Assembly (NCBI GenBank): GCA_963556145.1
Contig: OY744466.1
Location: 4,464,001-4,528,000 of the forward strand
DNA: 64,000 nt
From: Hygrocybe punicea
Lineage: Eukaryota > Basidiomycota > Agaricomycetes > Agaricales > Hygrophoraceae
Direction: 5' to 3'
Part shown: one piece after another, positions 44,392 to 56,389 of the stretch
Layout of the letters: each line of letters opens with the position of its first letter
How positions within the stretch are numbered: the stretch's first letter is position 1
Notes under the pieces: generated by a model
Databases searched by the model: none
What the model was told of the DNA's origin: nothing
What the model saw: the letters and a program-made list of their open reading frames with translations, nothing else
Position numbers and translations under genes: made by a program

Positions 44392-47300
44392 TCACTCCAA
44401 ATTTGCGACCCAAGCACAATACACCTCGACCTGCACATACTCGACATAATTCTCCCATCCCGGGTACCGTGCCATAGCATGCACATCCACTGAATCCCCA
44501 CATTGCAAGCTCGCAAACCAGTCTTTCAGACCAGAATGCGCATTCCGCACGTCCCACACATTGATGTGCTCGCGGCTCAGAGCTGAGGCATGTACATTGT
44601 GCTGAAAGCATATTGGGTTGATCCCAGCCTGCGCCGGACGTATCCTGACTTCGAACCAGGAAGAAGACTCTCGGTAGGTGAGATGCTGTTCAGGATAATC
44701 ACTGAACCCTGTATATTACACCAAAGATCAGCTCTACAAAACCACATGTCAGGAAAAGAGCTTATTGACGTTCCTTGATCATGCGAACGCGTCCGGAAGA
44801 CGACTCTGCGCACAGGCGATACGCCGCCCCACCCGGGTACACGCACACACACATACGGATGCTCAGGTGTGTCCTTGTCCACCACCACCAGTTCGGCCCT
44901 CCTTCCTGCGCTCCATACCCAATATTCCGCATAATCTAAAATGATGGCTGTCACCACGGATGGGAGCAAGAGGCGTTGTTGCAAAATGCACTTGGCACGC
45001 ATGACGTCCTCTGCGGTCCAGACTTTTGCGCCCACCCATCCGTGGAGACCTGTTTTGTCCGAACCGATGGCCTGTCTTAACCGTGCACACCACGGCTTTC
45101 CCTCTGCCCAGCGGATCTGCTCCAAGCTGAGAGTCTCTAAATATCCCAAGTCCTTGCATTGATCCAACAGATATTCGGTAATGGCCTCGTCTTGTAGTTC
45201 AATCGCATAATGGACTGCCGTCTTGACGAATCCTGGTTTTGAACTTGAAACGGTATCACGTAGAACTTCCGCACCAGCCTCTACAAGTAATTTTACAACC
45301 TCTAGAGACCTGCCCTGAATAGCAAAGTGTAGAGGCGTTAAGCCCTGCCTGTTCTTGCAGTTGAGGTCGAAACCGAGTTCCAGCAACTGCTTCACCCTGC
45401 GGATCTGCCCCTGACTGCAGAACTCGTGAAGCACTGTCGACCGTGAGAAAGTATGAGGTTTGCTAGGGTCCGCCCCGCGATCCAAGAGCGTATCGACAGC
45501 TTCCTGGTATCCCAGCATCACCGCAATGTAAAGGGGTGTCATACCAGCTATAAATTGGTGATGATCGGTGGGCTTGTTGACGTCTGCTCCTGCGTCAATG
45601 AGGAAGTTTATCATCTCAATATCGTTCCGATAGATCGCGCCGGCCAAAGCTGTTCCATGCGCTCCTAGGTCGTCATTATACCAATTTGGCGGGCTTGTGG
45701 ATATACGCTTGAGCATCCATGTCAGCCGGGCATTAGCCAAGTAAGACAAGGGGGGTTTGATGAGATATAAACTAGTCTCTGTAGGGTGGCGTGTGTGGAT
45801 GTAGGTGACATAGTTCTGTCGGGAAGGATCGGAGGATAATAACTCCATCGAAAGCTTAAAGACATCATCTGCACCGGGGCATCGCTCCGCGTGGAGGTGC
45901 CAACAACTCGCAGCGTATTTGAGGAAAGGATATTCAAGCGCTAGACCCCCATACCCGCCTTGCCTTTCACCAGGAGGATAACTGAAGCAGTCCAATAAGA
46001 TGTATGTCAAACAAATTCGGGAGAGGTTTCGATGACTCTCGTAGACGTTGATCCCAAAGTTGGCCAGTGGACCCGACAAGTGGGGAGACATAAAATATTC
46101 CTAGAAAAGATCCCAGAAGTTCTTACAATCAGTATTATCTCAGCGGAAGAGCGGTGATGTACTTGGACGGAGTAGTGTGAGAAGGATAAAACACCTGTGT
46201 CCTCGTTATACGCAACTAGACTGCTGCAGATCTCCAGCAGATCTTCTCCGTCGTTGAGAGTAGCGTCTCTGTCCAGGCACCTCGACTCAATGTCCACGGC
46301 CAACGCCTCGACTATTTCTGTGAGGTGAAGTGGCTTCTCGGATACGAGAAGCCACGAAAGTGTCTTTCGCGCAAACTCAATATCGTCTTCGGTAATGTTC
46401 TGGAGGATCCTATCGTATGTTGCGAACAATCCTACCGGGAGATTCTTCAATGCTTCCATAATCTTTTTGTTCGTTCTGATGGAGCGGATCTGATCTAGCT
46501 GACACTGCACCCACCGGAACCTATTGTCGAACGGATAGATCACCGGGAGCTTTCAGTCACGATTGTGAGATAGCGAGTAGTAAAGACTGCCCACGTACAT
46601 GCCATCAGCCCGTTCTAACAATAAATTGATGATGACATCCTTCACCCTCTGAGGAATTTTGGTCAATCCACGACGGTTGGCCAATTCCTGGTAGATATGC
46701 TTCTCCATATCGCGAAGTATATGCATACCCTCTCCTTCCAACGCAATCGTGACGTGGTTCCTGAAGACATCGCGGATATCCTTCTCCTTGCGGGAGGTGA
46801 CAAAAATGCTGATGTTGGGGCGCTCGTGCAGCGTTTCGAAGCTGGAAATAAGCTCCTCACGAGCCACGCATTCGTCAAGGGCGTCTAGGATAATAGTCAC
46901 ATCTGTGTATTGATTGCACGCCTTCACGATCAAATCGGCAAGGTCTGAAACCTCCGATGGTGGTTCATGGTTATCGTTCATCTGCTTCACCATGTTAGCA
47001 AGCTCGAATTGTGCCAGTTCCGGTTTGCTTGACACCAGCTGAGCGAGGAAAGACCGCAGGATTTGCTTTGGTTCACGCGTCTTGGTTTCAGAGAAGTCTG
47101 CATAGAAGTACGCAAAGCCATGGTCGGTTGGTGATTTTAACTTCTGGACTGTGTCAATCACGGTTGATCTGTCGCATGACGAGACTGTAGTGAAATGGAG
47201 GCATCACACTAGCCAAATCGGACATACGTGAGGACCGTTTTACCACTGCCGGCTTAGACGAGAACGCAGATCAGAACTCCATGGAGAGATCGACCACAAG

Positions 47301-47751
47301 GAAGCCGACTTACGAATACCGTGGAGCCAGAGAAACGATCCTTTGGTCGATAACCAGTTCTTGACACGGTTATCCTCCAGCAACCACAGTCCGGTACCGG
47401 GCTGCCGGAGTTTGGATGAGATATACTGATGTTTGGCGTCAAATGGTAGTGAATAGAGCCACTTTACGACAGCGCGGGCGGTACTTTCTTATTTTCGAGG
47501 GTGGGGTGGAAACGACAACCATGAATTTCCTGTGTTGAAAACGTATCTTACCACTCACCCGAATCTACAGATACGATTAAGCCCATTGATTCATTGCAAC
47601 ATGCAATATTAATGGTCTAGTAGTCTAAGAATCACTCGCCTTGGGCTGTCCCCAAATGGATCTGCTGCGCATGATAGTTATACTGATTCCCGTGAACCTC
47701 GTTGAAGGTGGCATGAGGCGCGTTGAGTGTCTGAGTGTCCACCAACGCCAT
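44392..47751 (-). CDS. NACHT-ankyrin receptor-like protein (duplicate of 35493-38852)
   Basis: Same exon structure shifted by 8,899 bp: 44392-44701, 44770-46100, 46163-46520, 46599-47168, 47228-47252 (P-loop microexon), 47316 onward and start at 47751. The translation is identical to the first copy. Treat as the same gene unless coverage shows otherwise. Confidence 0.85.
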
Positions 47752-48903
47752 CCAGTTCTTGGCTCGGGTAACCCGCCAAATGAATATTTGCTTCCAAAGT
47801 ATCGATCGAAAAAGGACTTGATGAATCAATGATGATAGACCTCAAGTTCGCCTAGTGGAGGGACATCCACAGCGCTTAGAACGTACACTGGAAAATAAAC
47901 AATTTCAGTACTGCTAGCCAAGCTTGGAACTATGTAAATTGTAATGAAATCAGTATTGTTTTCGGAGGTACTTAAATCATTGGCTGTAACATTCCATTAC
48001 ATTGTTTCCTGGCTCCCATTACTACTAGAACTAGTAGTAACACGCACCGGTTTCACCCTGAGCTAAAATGTTCCCGCTTTTGCACCGGTTGGCTATAATA
48101 TTAATATTCTAGTGATTTCTCCTCCTAGACAAACAGACGGAAGGTCTTGTGCGGGGGAAATCTATGCCCAACTTCGGACGACGACTGGACGTTACAATGC
48201 GAACATGTGCCTGGCAGTGAGATTTACTACAGCCTGCAGAGACTCGGAAGGAAATATTACATAATATTTCTGCGCAGAGCCCGACGGTTGCGCAGCTCAG
48301 ATTTTTGTCGTTGTTACATGTCCGTCGGCTTCGATATCTCCATGTGATGACCTGCCCAACACCACATGCACATGCTTGACGTTATCCGAGTCGGACGAGT
48401 CCTGGTCCTGGACCTCAAGGAATGCTAGCAGTTGCCCCCCCTGGTCGTAGTAACAACAAGCCAAATCTATCTCTCCTTAGCTGGCAATGACGCCCCTACA
48501 GATATATTCATCGGCCGCCGAGTGACTTGAAGCAGTGCTCAGGTCGGACCGGCCGCCACCGTTTTGTTCACTATCAATATATGATAGTACAGAGATCTGG
48601 GGGTGCACAATTCCGGTGACTGTCAGGGCTTAGCAAGAGGCTGTGATACCCGGCTGCGGTTACTGCGGAGCTAGGTCAATTTGGCGCCAAGGTGACTGTC
48701 ACTTCCTGCTATATGAAAGGAACAAAACGTCCCAGGATTTTCACCTCCCGGGGTTCATTGCTTCTGACTCATCCCTAACAAGTATGTGATTTGGCTCTCC
48801 CAGCCAAATGTGTCCACACTTATTTGGTTTCATTTCTCGCCAAGGAAGATATATTTCGTGGACAACATGGCAAGTAATTCAACAGTAACGCATAGACCTC
48901 ACC

Positions 48904-50347
48904 ATGGCGTCGATTGTTCGTCAATTTCATGCCGCTAGTTTGCATTTTCAGACTTGATAACATTTGTTCTTGCCCCCCTCTCAGCCCCATACAACTATAT
49001 CCCTACCGAAGGCGTTGCCATTGCTTTTATAGTGCTATACGGCATATCTACATGTACGTCGTATCCCCCGCCCTCCTTTAAGACCGGTTCACTACTAAAC
49101 CACACCTGAACCTCCATCACACCAGTACTTCATGTTGCCCAAACGTACCATTTCCGCATGTGGTGGCTTTTCCCAACAGTGTGCCTTGCAGGCGTGCTCG
49201 AGGTCGTCGGGTGGAGCGGTAGACTGTGGTCGAGCCTGAACCCACCGCTAATTGGTCCATTCCAAATGCAGTACGCGCCTTTTCTCTCGGTCTCTCTCGT
49301 CTGTACATTGTCCCTGACTATAGTTGTCTCTAGAATTACGGCGACCATTTTGGGACCAACGCCGCTCCTTGCTGCCAACTTCATCATCCTCAGCCACATC
49401 ATAAACCAACTCGGCGTTCAATATAGCCGGCTTAGCCCGAAGTGGTGTACGTGCCCTTTACAATATTTTTACACTACCCGAAATCTGATCGATATATATT
49501 TTCTTTGATTGTCAACCTGTAGACACCATCATATTTTGCACTTGCGTAAGTCGTTGTATCCTGGACCCTGAATTGGTTTGTTGATTGATGCTTGGGATGA
49601 TTTGCTATGTAGGATGTCATTTCGCTTGTTGTACAAGGCGTTGGCGGTGGGTTGGCCTCGTCGGAAGCTTCTGCAGGTAAAAATGCACGTCCGGTGAGTG
49701 CACATCTCCACAGCTTGGACATTACAATTTCTCCTGACCCTGGAATGGATCCTAGGGCGGGAATATCATGCTGGGTGGTATCGCATTCCAACTTGGTGTG
49801 TTCCTTGTGTCATCCCCAATATATCGGTTGAGCTTATCATAAACACTTATGTCTCCCAGCCACGATAACAGTGTTCCTCCTCTGTGCCGCTGAATTTTTG
49901 ATTCGGTACATCACGGACCGGCCTGTTCGCCGACTTGCTAGTAAGGATTCCAATGAAGACGTCTTCCGCAAAGGAAGAGGAGAGTTATATCCGAAGACGA
50001 AAGCGATGCTCGTTGCTATGGCCTTCAATACCACGTGTTTGTTCATCCGGTACGTTCGATGGAATTCACTAGCGTTTTTTATCTAAAAAAATAATCCTTG
50101 GCCAACCAAAAACTCCAATTCCGCAGTGCCGTGTACCGAACAATCGAGCTCAGCGATGGGTGGGGTGGGCGTATTATCTCTACCCAGATCTACTTCAGTG
50201 AGTTTTGCGAGCTTGTTTCTAATAGCCTAACCTCTCCCTGACCTGATCATGCGAATGACAGTTGTTCTCGACGGTGTGATGGTAACTCTCGCGATCTACA
50301 CGATCAACATTGCTCATCCTGGATTCCTTCTCCCGCGTGGCTGTTGA
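48904..50347 (+). CDS. RTA1-family membrane protein (duplicate of 40005-41448)
   Basis: Nine exons shifted by 8,899 bp (48904-48919, 48985-49053, 49126-49446, 49523-49545, 49613-49693, 49756-49795, 49860-50049, 50127-50197, 50262-50347), identical to the first copy. Probably the same gene assembled twice. Confidence 0.85.
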
Positions 50348-51532
50348 AAATAGGCGACGCGTTGGGGTTTGTGGTTGATACCTGATATAATGTCAACGGT
50401 TGTTTTCGTTGGGGTGTGCTCTTTTCGGTTGGACTCTTCTTTAATCACTAGATTGTCTGTATGCGACAATGTTATCATAATAATGCCGGTAATGAGGTAC
50501 ATACATGTATTTTCGAGGATAAAACAAAGGAAAAAGATGTTGGGTGTACCTGGGTCACCTCAGTATGTTCAGAATGTCACCTCCCGTAGTCTATGAACTA
50601 GGAGTACGATAAGATGTGCGAGCGCGGGAATACCCGAAAGGGTCCTTCGACGTCTCTGATTCGGTATCCCCGCTGGATGTATCCCAGTGCCGAATCGTTG
50701 GCCCATTCAGTACACCTCCGGTTGGTTGGGTCTGCATGGCTACTCCGCCATGCTACCGGTTCAGGTCTTACCCTAACCGGGCCACTCCCTTCCAGCATTA
50801 CACGCTTAGAGGTAGTACTCCATAAAAAGAACACAGATGGTCTAGAGGTCAGGGCATGCGGTAGCCTTCTGACGAGATCCTTCACCAGATCGAAACCTCT
50901 TGCCTGTAATCCTCTAACTTAGTCAGCGCAGCAAGCTGGACCACGTGCACCTTATCTTCGGAGACGGTGGCACGTGGGATGCCCTAGTGCCTGATCGTCA
51001 GCCTGTGCATAGACTACAATCTAGATCTTCAATACTTGCTTACTCTCGTCCTGTCGTATAGCTGCTGAGCACGTGTTACGAGTCCCTATAAGGGAATTGT
51101 TCTATTTTCAACTCAGTTTGCCAAGCCGTGGGAACAACTTTGGCAAACAGTGGGAACAATTTTGAAGCCCTGGGAATAATTATGAATCCCTGTGACTGCT
51201 GACTTTGAGAATTTGTTGTCCCAATCAGCAAGAACAATAACAATAATGTCACTGGTTCATGCCAAGTTGGCAATGGGTAGTCCAATGCTTGACAGCTTAC
51301 AATAATCAAACGCATTGTTAGTGTAATGTGCACATTATGACATATAGATGACTTGAAACTCTGTCCAGTACCAAGAGTTCTGCATTGTCCAACTAGTATC
51401 CTAGCTGTATTCTGATGAATTGCCAGTGCAATGGATGAACCAGATATGATATCTTTGTCTACAGATACATATAATAGCTATATGTTCATTGGAATCACAA
51501 AGGGCAGGTTGAACACTGGCTTAACTGGCCGA

Positions 51533-51949
51533 TGTAGATGTGGCTTCGGGGTGGCTTCGGAACATAAGATCCTAACCTAGGGGTGTCAGCGTAGAAGTGA
51601 TGGTGGATAATCAGTGTCAGGAATAATAGTAAAAGGAATGGAATGTAAAGCCGCCATATAAACTAAGAAAATAGACAAATATCGATAATCCGGACTGAAA
51701 TAAGAAGGAACCTGATGATGAATGGACTGAAAACAAATGAACCCAACAATGCCAATGATGATGGGTATGGTATGGTGGGTCGGGTTGGATCGGGTTGGGA
51801 ACGATGAACGAATAATGGAGCAATGATAAAGATGACAAAGTGAACTATAAAAGTCTAAGAGTCTGCAAGGACGAGCATTTGAAGGGATTAAAAGATGATT
51901 CTGACTATGAGGAAATGGGGACTAAGGGTATCTCTTTTTGTATGGTCGT
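51533..51949 (-). mobile_element. Truncated LTR, TGTAGA family, minus orientation
   Basis: It starts TGTAGATGTGGCTTCGG and follows the solo LTR at 27458-28324 base for base, with differences, for about 415 bp. It is then cut at TATGGTCGT by a second LTR of the same family in the opposite orientation. The remainder of this LTR is not found downstream. Confidence 0.82.
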
Positions 51950-52318
51950 TGTAGAGGGCTGTCAGCCCTCTGAGGCTGTAAACTCGATATCTCATAAATC
52001 CACTCGAACCTGACGTCCCTAGTGATTCACACTTGAACCTGATGTAACCTGATGCATACCGACTAGCATGGCCACTCGCGTACAGGGTCAGTCCAACTCC
52101 TAAGCACATGGAATCCCAAACATGGTAGATGGATCTTATCGGACTGGAATCCTGACATCAGACTTGCCTAATTCACACCTACCATCTCCCTTATGGAGAT
52201 ATATAAAAGTATTTCATATCTTTTCACGGCTTTTCACTTCTCCCACTCATTTTCCTGTCATCATTGCATCACAACCCTCTCATCACTACCCCATTTCTCT
52301 TGCTCTTTGTTCTCCCTC
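51950..52318 (+). mobile_element. Truncated LTR, TGTAGA family, plus orientation
   Basis: It begins TGTAGAGGGCTGTCAGCCCTC and matches the start of the LTR at 59317 (TGTAGAGGGTCCTCGACCCTC, CTGAGGCTGTAA, CGATAT). It includes a TATATAAAAG box near 52200. It is interrupted at 52318 by a hAT-like element and does not visibly resume. Confidence 0.82.
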
Positions 52319-53996
52319 TAGTGAATGGCACGGGTAACCCTGGGTAATTCCAGGGGTACCCATACCCGTACCCATTGAAAACCCATACCCACCCTCGGGG
52401 TATGGGTTTTGTCGTGGGTACTCACATTCCAAGCTGAGGGTTACTTGGGACCCATACCCATGGTGGGTAACCCTCAGGTCTCTCTTATTTTTGCCAGCCC
52501 ACGCCACCTATTCGACCTTGCGACACCAGACGCACGTCAATTGACATGTCGCTGTGTGTTCGTGAGGTGGAATGGGCTGTTCATGAGGTGGAACAGGCTG
52601 GCCTGGCATGGTGCACTGATCCAGACATATTGACGGGTGAGCGGAGGCTGCATCGTTGGACATGTGGGCCGTAGTTGTTACCGGTGGTCCTGGGCTGGGG
52701 GAATTGCCAGTAAGTGGCAATGAATAGATTCATTGTCGACTCACCTGGTGACCAGAGGGTGGGTGCACCACTCCCCTGGGCTTGCTTTGCTTGGCGTTGC
52801 CGCCGTGGCCCTTGCACTCGCTGTCACTGTCGTCATTGTGGATACGCAATCTCTCCCTTTGGGCACGGAATCTCATATGGTCAATCCTAGTTTCCCTACG
52901 ACTCTTCTGCATCCTGCATACGAGTGAAACATCAGTGCACTGTGTGCGACCTGCACGACTTACGCCGATCTACGCGTGCGTGGCTTCGACATCTTCGTTG
53001 TATCTTAACCAAGCAACCTGGTCTCAATATGCTGAAACACCACCGCTAAACTCGTCCTATACGTTTGGACACTGAGTCCAATACCAGAAATGTAATTCAT
53101 CCAGTTTATCTTCGTCTTTTCACTGACTTTCATGTGATATTTGCCGTTATTTCAAATCCTTCGCCATTCCGTTACCATTTCGTCGTTTTCATGCGATATC
53201 TCACTGCGTTTCTATTTCACTCGTTCACCCTTAAACCCCTATCCTCTAAAGTATAAAAATTGTCCTGTAGTAGAAAATAAAAGAAGAAGAACCCAGTTCT
53301 CCCCTCTCCACCAGTTTCTGTCTTAAGTTTAAAGATCCAGTCATTCCCACTCAAATCTGTGTCTTTGCTCGTTGTGTACTCTCTGCTATCGCGACCTAAG
53401 TCATAGTGCAGAACGTTCGTCTCATCACGTCATCACTGCATATTGCGTTGTCATCTAGGGCACCCAGCTAAGCCTTCCAATTCTTGTTTATCACTGTGTT
53501 GCGATATCATGTTATCTCGTGATTCTTCGCATTTGTTTATTTGATCGCACATATTCTTGCGCATTATTGCGTTATTGTTGGGAGTGTCCCAAGTCCCATT
53601 CGCACCTTTGCGACGTTTTCATCTTTTATTACCTTTTTATCTGGGGTCATAGACGTGGAAACCATATCATCGTCATCGTTTTAGTCGTCGTCATTTGCAC
53701 TGTTGTCGTTTTCATCATTGTCATTTCATTGTGGCCATTTGCAGCTGCATTTGCATTTGCGTTTCTTGGGTGAAGCTGTAGTTGTATCTGTAAATTTCGT
53801 AAGTAATGATGTAAAAGAAAGAAAACAACTTACCTTTAGCAGAGACCAGCTTTGTACTGGTCTCTGCCTTGTCATTCAACGTGTCGTGTTCAAGTTGAAC
53901 GCAATGCGTCACTTGTGTGACCTGTAGTCACAGGTTACCCATCGTGGGTATGGGTACAGCCGCAGGTCACAAAAGTGTGACCCAGACCTGGACCTA
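52319..53996. mobile_element. hAT-like element, same family as 29035-30009, with nested insertion
   Basis: The left end TAGTGAATGGCACGGGT is identical to the reversed right end of the element at 29035-30009, and the two interiors align throughout (GGGTACCC motifs, TTCGACCTTGCGACACC, the CACCTGGTGACCAGAGGGTG unit, AGCAGAGACCAGCTTTGTAC). An 828-bp insertion sits at 52839-53666. The right end is lost: similarity stops at 53996 after GACCCAGACCTGGACC. GTCAATTGAC is present at 52536-52545. Confidence 0.85.
52839..53666. mobile_element. Probable solo LTR nested in the hAT-like element
   Basis: Comparison with 29035-30009 shows an extra block starting TGGATACGCAATC and ending GTGGAAACCATA. It contains a TATA box (GTATAAAAATTG, about 53251) followed by CT-rich leader-like sequence, as in LTR promoters, and no gene. 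A clear target duplication is not visible, so edges are good to a few bases only. Confidence 0.55.
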
Positions 53997-54396
53997 GTGT
54001 TGCTGTGGCTAAGCTAGCCGCAAGCCGGTTAAGGTTAGCCGTGGCTACGACTAAGCTAACTACCCAGATTTTTATAGTTGTAGCCAGTAGTCGAAGGTAG
54101 CCAACTACAGTTGACTACTGCCAGCTATAGTTGATGCAGCGACTTGGTTGCAGCTTGACCAACCAAGCCGCAACCAAGCTGTGTGGGTAGCAGGTGAGTA
54201 GATACCCGTACCCTACCCCGGCCCTCAATTCACCTCACGTGCATCATGCCAACGTCAATTGACGTTGCAGCATTCACACGCGAGGTGTTTGACACCTCAT
54301 CACCGGATGTTGTCATTGTTGTGTTGGCCATGTCATCATCGTCCCATTGCCCTCTGTCATGTCTTGTGGGCTGCAAGCTCGGGGATGACCTCGTTC
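53997..54396. mobile_element. Fragments of further hAT-like/MITE elements
   Basis: 53997 starts TAGTGTTGCTGTGGCTAAGC, resembling the TA-GTGTTGCCAC end of the MITE at 14876, followed by AGCCGCAAGCC/GTAGCC-rich sequence. From about 54195 a different piece has GATACCCGTACCC, ACGTCAATTGACGT (54252-54265) and CACGCGAGGTGTTTG, all features of the hAT-like family. It runs up to LTR element B. The continuation is at 58767. Confidence 0.55.
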
Positions 54397-54400
54397 GCGA

Positions 54401-54612
54401 TGATACACAGAGAGGTAGAGTGAGGGTCTCTAAGTGTGTGGTGTGAGTGCTGATCCAAGGGAGGCTCCAAGCTCAACTGTGATGGGGGAAAAGGGGGAAT
54501 CCAATCCTTTTTGTTTGTACTTGTTGTGCGACAATAAGTACATAACAAAAACCAACTAATAAAAATAGGTAAAATAGGTGATTCGGACCTCAGACACGCA
54601 GCATGCGTATCA
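54401..54612 (-). repeat. LTR of element B (3' LTR on minus)
   Basis: 212 bp. Differs from 58551-58762 at about three positions noticed (for example GTGTGAGTGC versus GTGCGAGTGC). The ends are TGATAC/GTATCA. Confidence 0.92.
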
Positions 54613-55325
54613 TCCTCCCAGTCACTGAAAATCTGACTGTCCCAGTCAGGAGAAGGGGGGGGGGGAGTGAATGAAGAAAAAGAAAAAGAAAAAGTGAAAT
54701 CAAACCAAAAGATCAAATGGAATCAGAAAATATAAAGAAGAAAATCAAAAGAAAATCCAAAGGAAGGAGAACTCTACTCTAAACAAGCAACACGATTTTC
54801 CAAACCTGCAAATTGATCCTCCAATCTCTTCACTTGTCTGTGAAAGCCATTGTGAGCAACCTTGAGGTGGATAAGATCGCATTCATGCTTCTCAACCCAA
54901 TCCATGAATTGTTGATGGGTTTCAGGATTGATGAGGCCATAGGGAAGTGCAGAGAAGATGTCGTATAGTAAGGTCGTAAGGGGAGGGAGTGGTAGCGGTG
55001 GTTCTGAGGATGATGGCCAGGTCATAGACATGGTTGAGGGGCAAATTGGGGATAAAGTGGGGGCAAATGCATTGAGACAAGTCGAAAACGGAGCTTGATG
55101 GGGCAATAGCGGAGGTCGGGATGTGGTAAATGAAGTTGATGGGGTCATAGATGAGGCTGGCGATTTCTTGATAATTTCGAGGAGGGAAAGCATATGGGGT
55201 GCTGGCGAGGACAAAGGAGGTGATGGCGATGGTGATTTAGGGGATGGTGAAGGTGTGGGTAGGCTAATATTTGTTGATAGAGTTGGTGAAGAGACGATAG
55301 GTGGAGATGGGGGGCAAACAGAGGG

Positions 55326-56389
55326 TAGGGTGTAGCACGGGTGACCCGCGGGTTGCCAGGCCGGACACCGTACCCGTACCCGCAGACACCGTACCCGTGA
55401 CGGGTGCGGGTCTGCATTACCCGCGGTCGGACGCGGGTGTAGTGGTTGCCCGTGTGGCCATGCGGGTAGTGTCGACGACAGCGGCAGCGAGCTCCTCAAG
55501 CCCACAAATGAAACGTACACGTCAATTGACGCGACGGTTCGCATTTGTGGGGCTGGGCTGGGCTGGTTCCGTCGTCTTGTCCCACTGCCATCCTCCCTGC
55601 TCCACCACTGTCGTCATCGCCTTGCTGCTGCCAGTTGGCAGTGGAAGTCGTCGCCGTCGTCGTCGTTTCACGGGCCAGATACCTCGCGAACAACGTCTGC
55701 GCATCAGTTGATGCGCCAGCCCGTTTTCGCGAGGTGATTAGTTTGAGGTCTGTGGGGGCACTCGAGGTCTTCGTTTGTCTTTGCGAGGTCTTCATTTGTC
55801 TTTGCGAGGTCTTCGTTTGTCTTTGCACGGTCTTTGTTTGTAGTTTGGTGCTGGCGACTTCATTAACGATGTTGACGCGTCAGTTGACGCGTCACCGTGC
55901 TTTCGCGAAGTCTTCATGCGTGTTTTCATGCTGGGGACCTCGCGAACACGCGTTGACGCATTGACTGACGCGTCAACGTCGTTTGCAAGGTGTGGACTCG
56001 AAGGCAGGGGGTTAGCCGATGTCGGTGGTGAAAGAATCGGGGCACGTACCTGTGCTGGTAAGTGGACGCACCACCCTCCCAGCCGTTTCCCTTCATCGCC
56101 GTGTTGTTGTTGTTGTTGTTGTTGGTTGGTGGTGGTGGTGGTGGTGGTGGTGGTGGCGGCGGTTTGGGTATAACTTAGTTATTAGATATGTTAGATAAAT
56201 GAATTAAAAGTAAAAAAAAACTTACCTGTGGGGCCCATTGGGGCCCTCTGTGCTAACCCGTGGATACCCATCTACCGCGGGTAAGGGTGTGCGGTAGTGC
56301 ACGGGTTGCCAAATTGGGACACCGTACCCATACCCGAGAAACCCGCGGCCCAAAAACCGCGGGTTTACCCGAACCCATGCTATACCCTA
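55326..56389. mobile_element. hAT-like non-autonomous element, 1,064 bp
   Basis: The inverted ends TAGGGTGTAGCACGGGT (55326-55342) and TAGGGTATAGCATGGGT (reversed, 56373-56389) differ at two of 17 positions. A perfect 8-bp duplication ACAGAGGG lies at 55318-55325 and 56390-56397. The interior has several palindromic modules of the form ACCTCGCGAAC...(T)CARTTGA(T)...TTCGCGAGGT (about 55680-55735, 55865-55915, 55940-55990), GTCAATTGAC (55521-55530), a GTCTTCGTTTGTCTTTGCGAG tandem at 55760-55840 and a GGT-triplet run. No transposase. Confidence 0.92.
56104..56163. repeat. (GTT)n/(GGT)n microsatellite
   Basis: A run of GTT triplets continues into GGT triplets and GGCGGCGG, inside the hAT-like element. 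Confidence 0.9.

Larger units (their letters stand above)
42603..51301. repeat. Copy 2 of the exact 8,699-bp duplication (contig start)
   Basis: It repeats 33704-42402 and begins in the middle of LTR element A, keeping only that element's right LTR (42669-42829). After 51301 the sequence continues into new DNA, whereas copy 1 stops at the gap. This is exactly what an unmerged overlap predicts. Confidence 0.95.

Noticed and set aside
33704..51301. True tandem segmental duplication of the NLR/RTA1 block
   Set aside because: Both breakpoints coincide with the N run and no sequence difference is visible. A contig overlap explains all of it.
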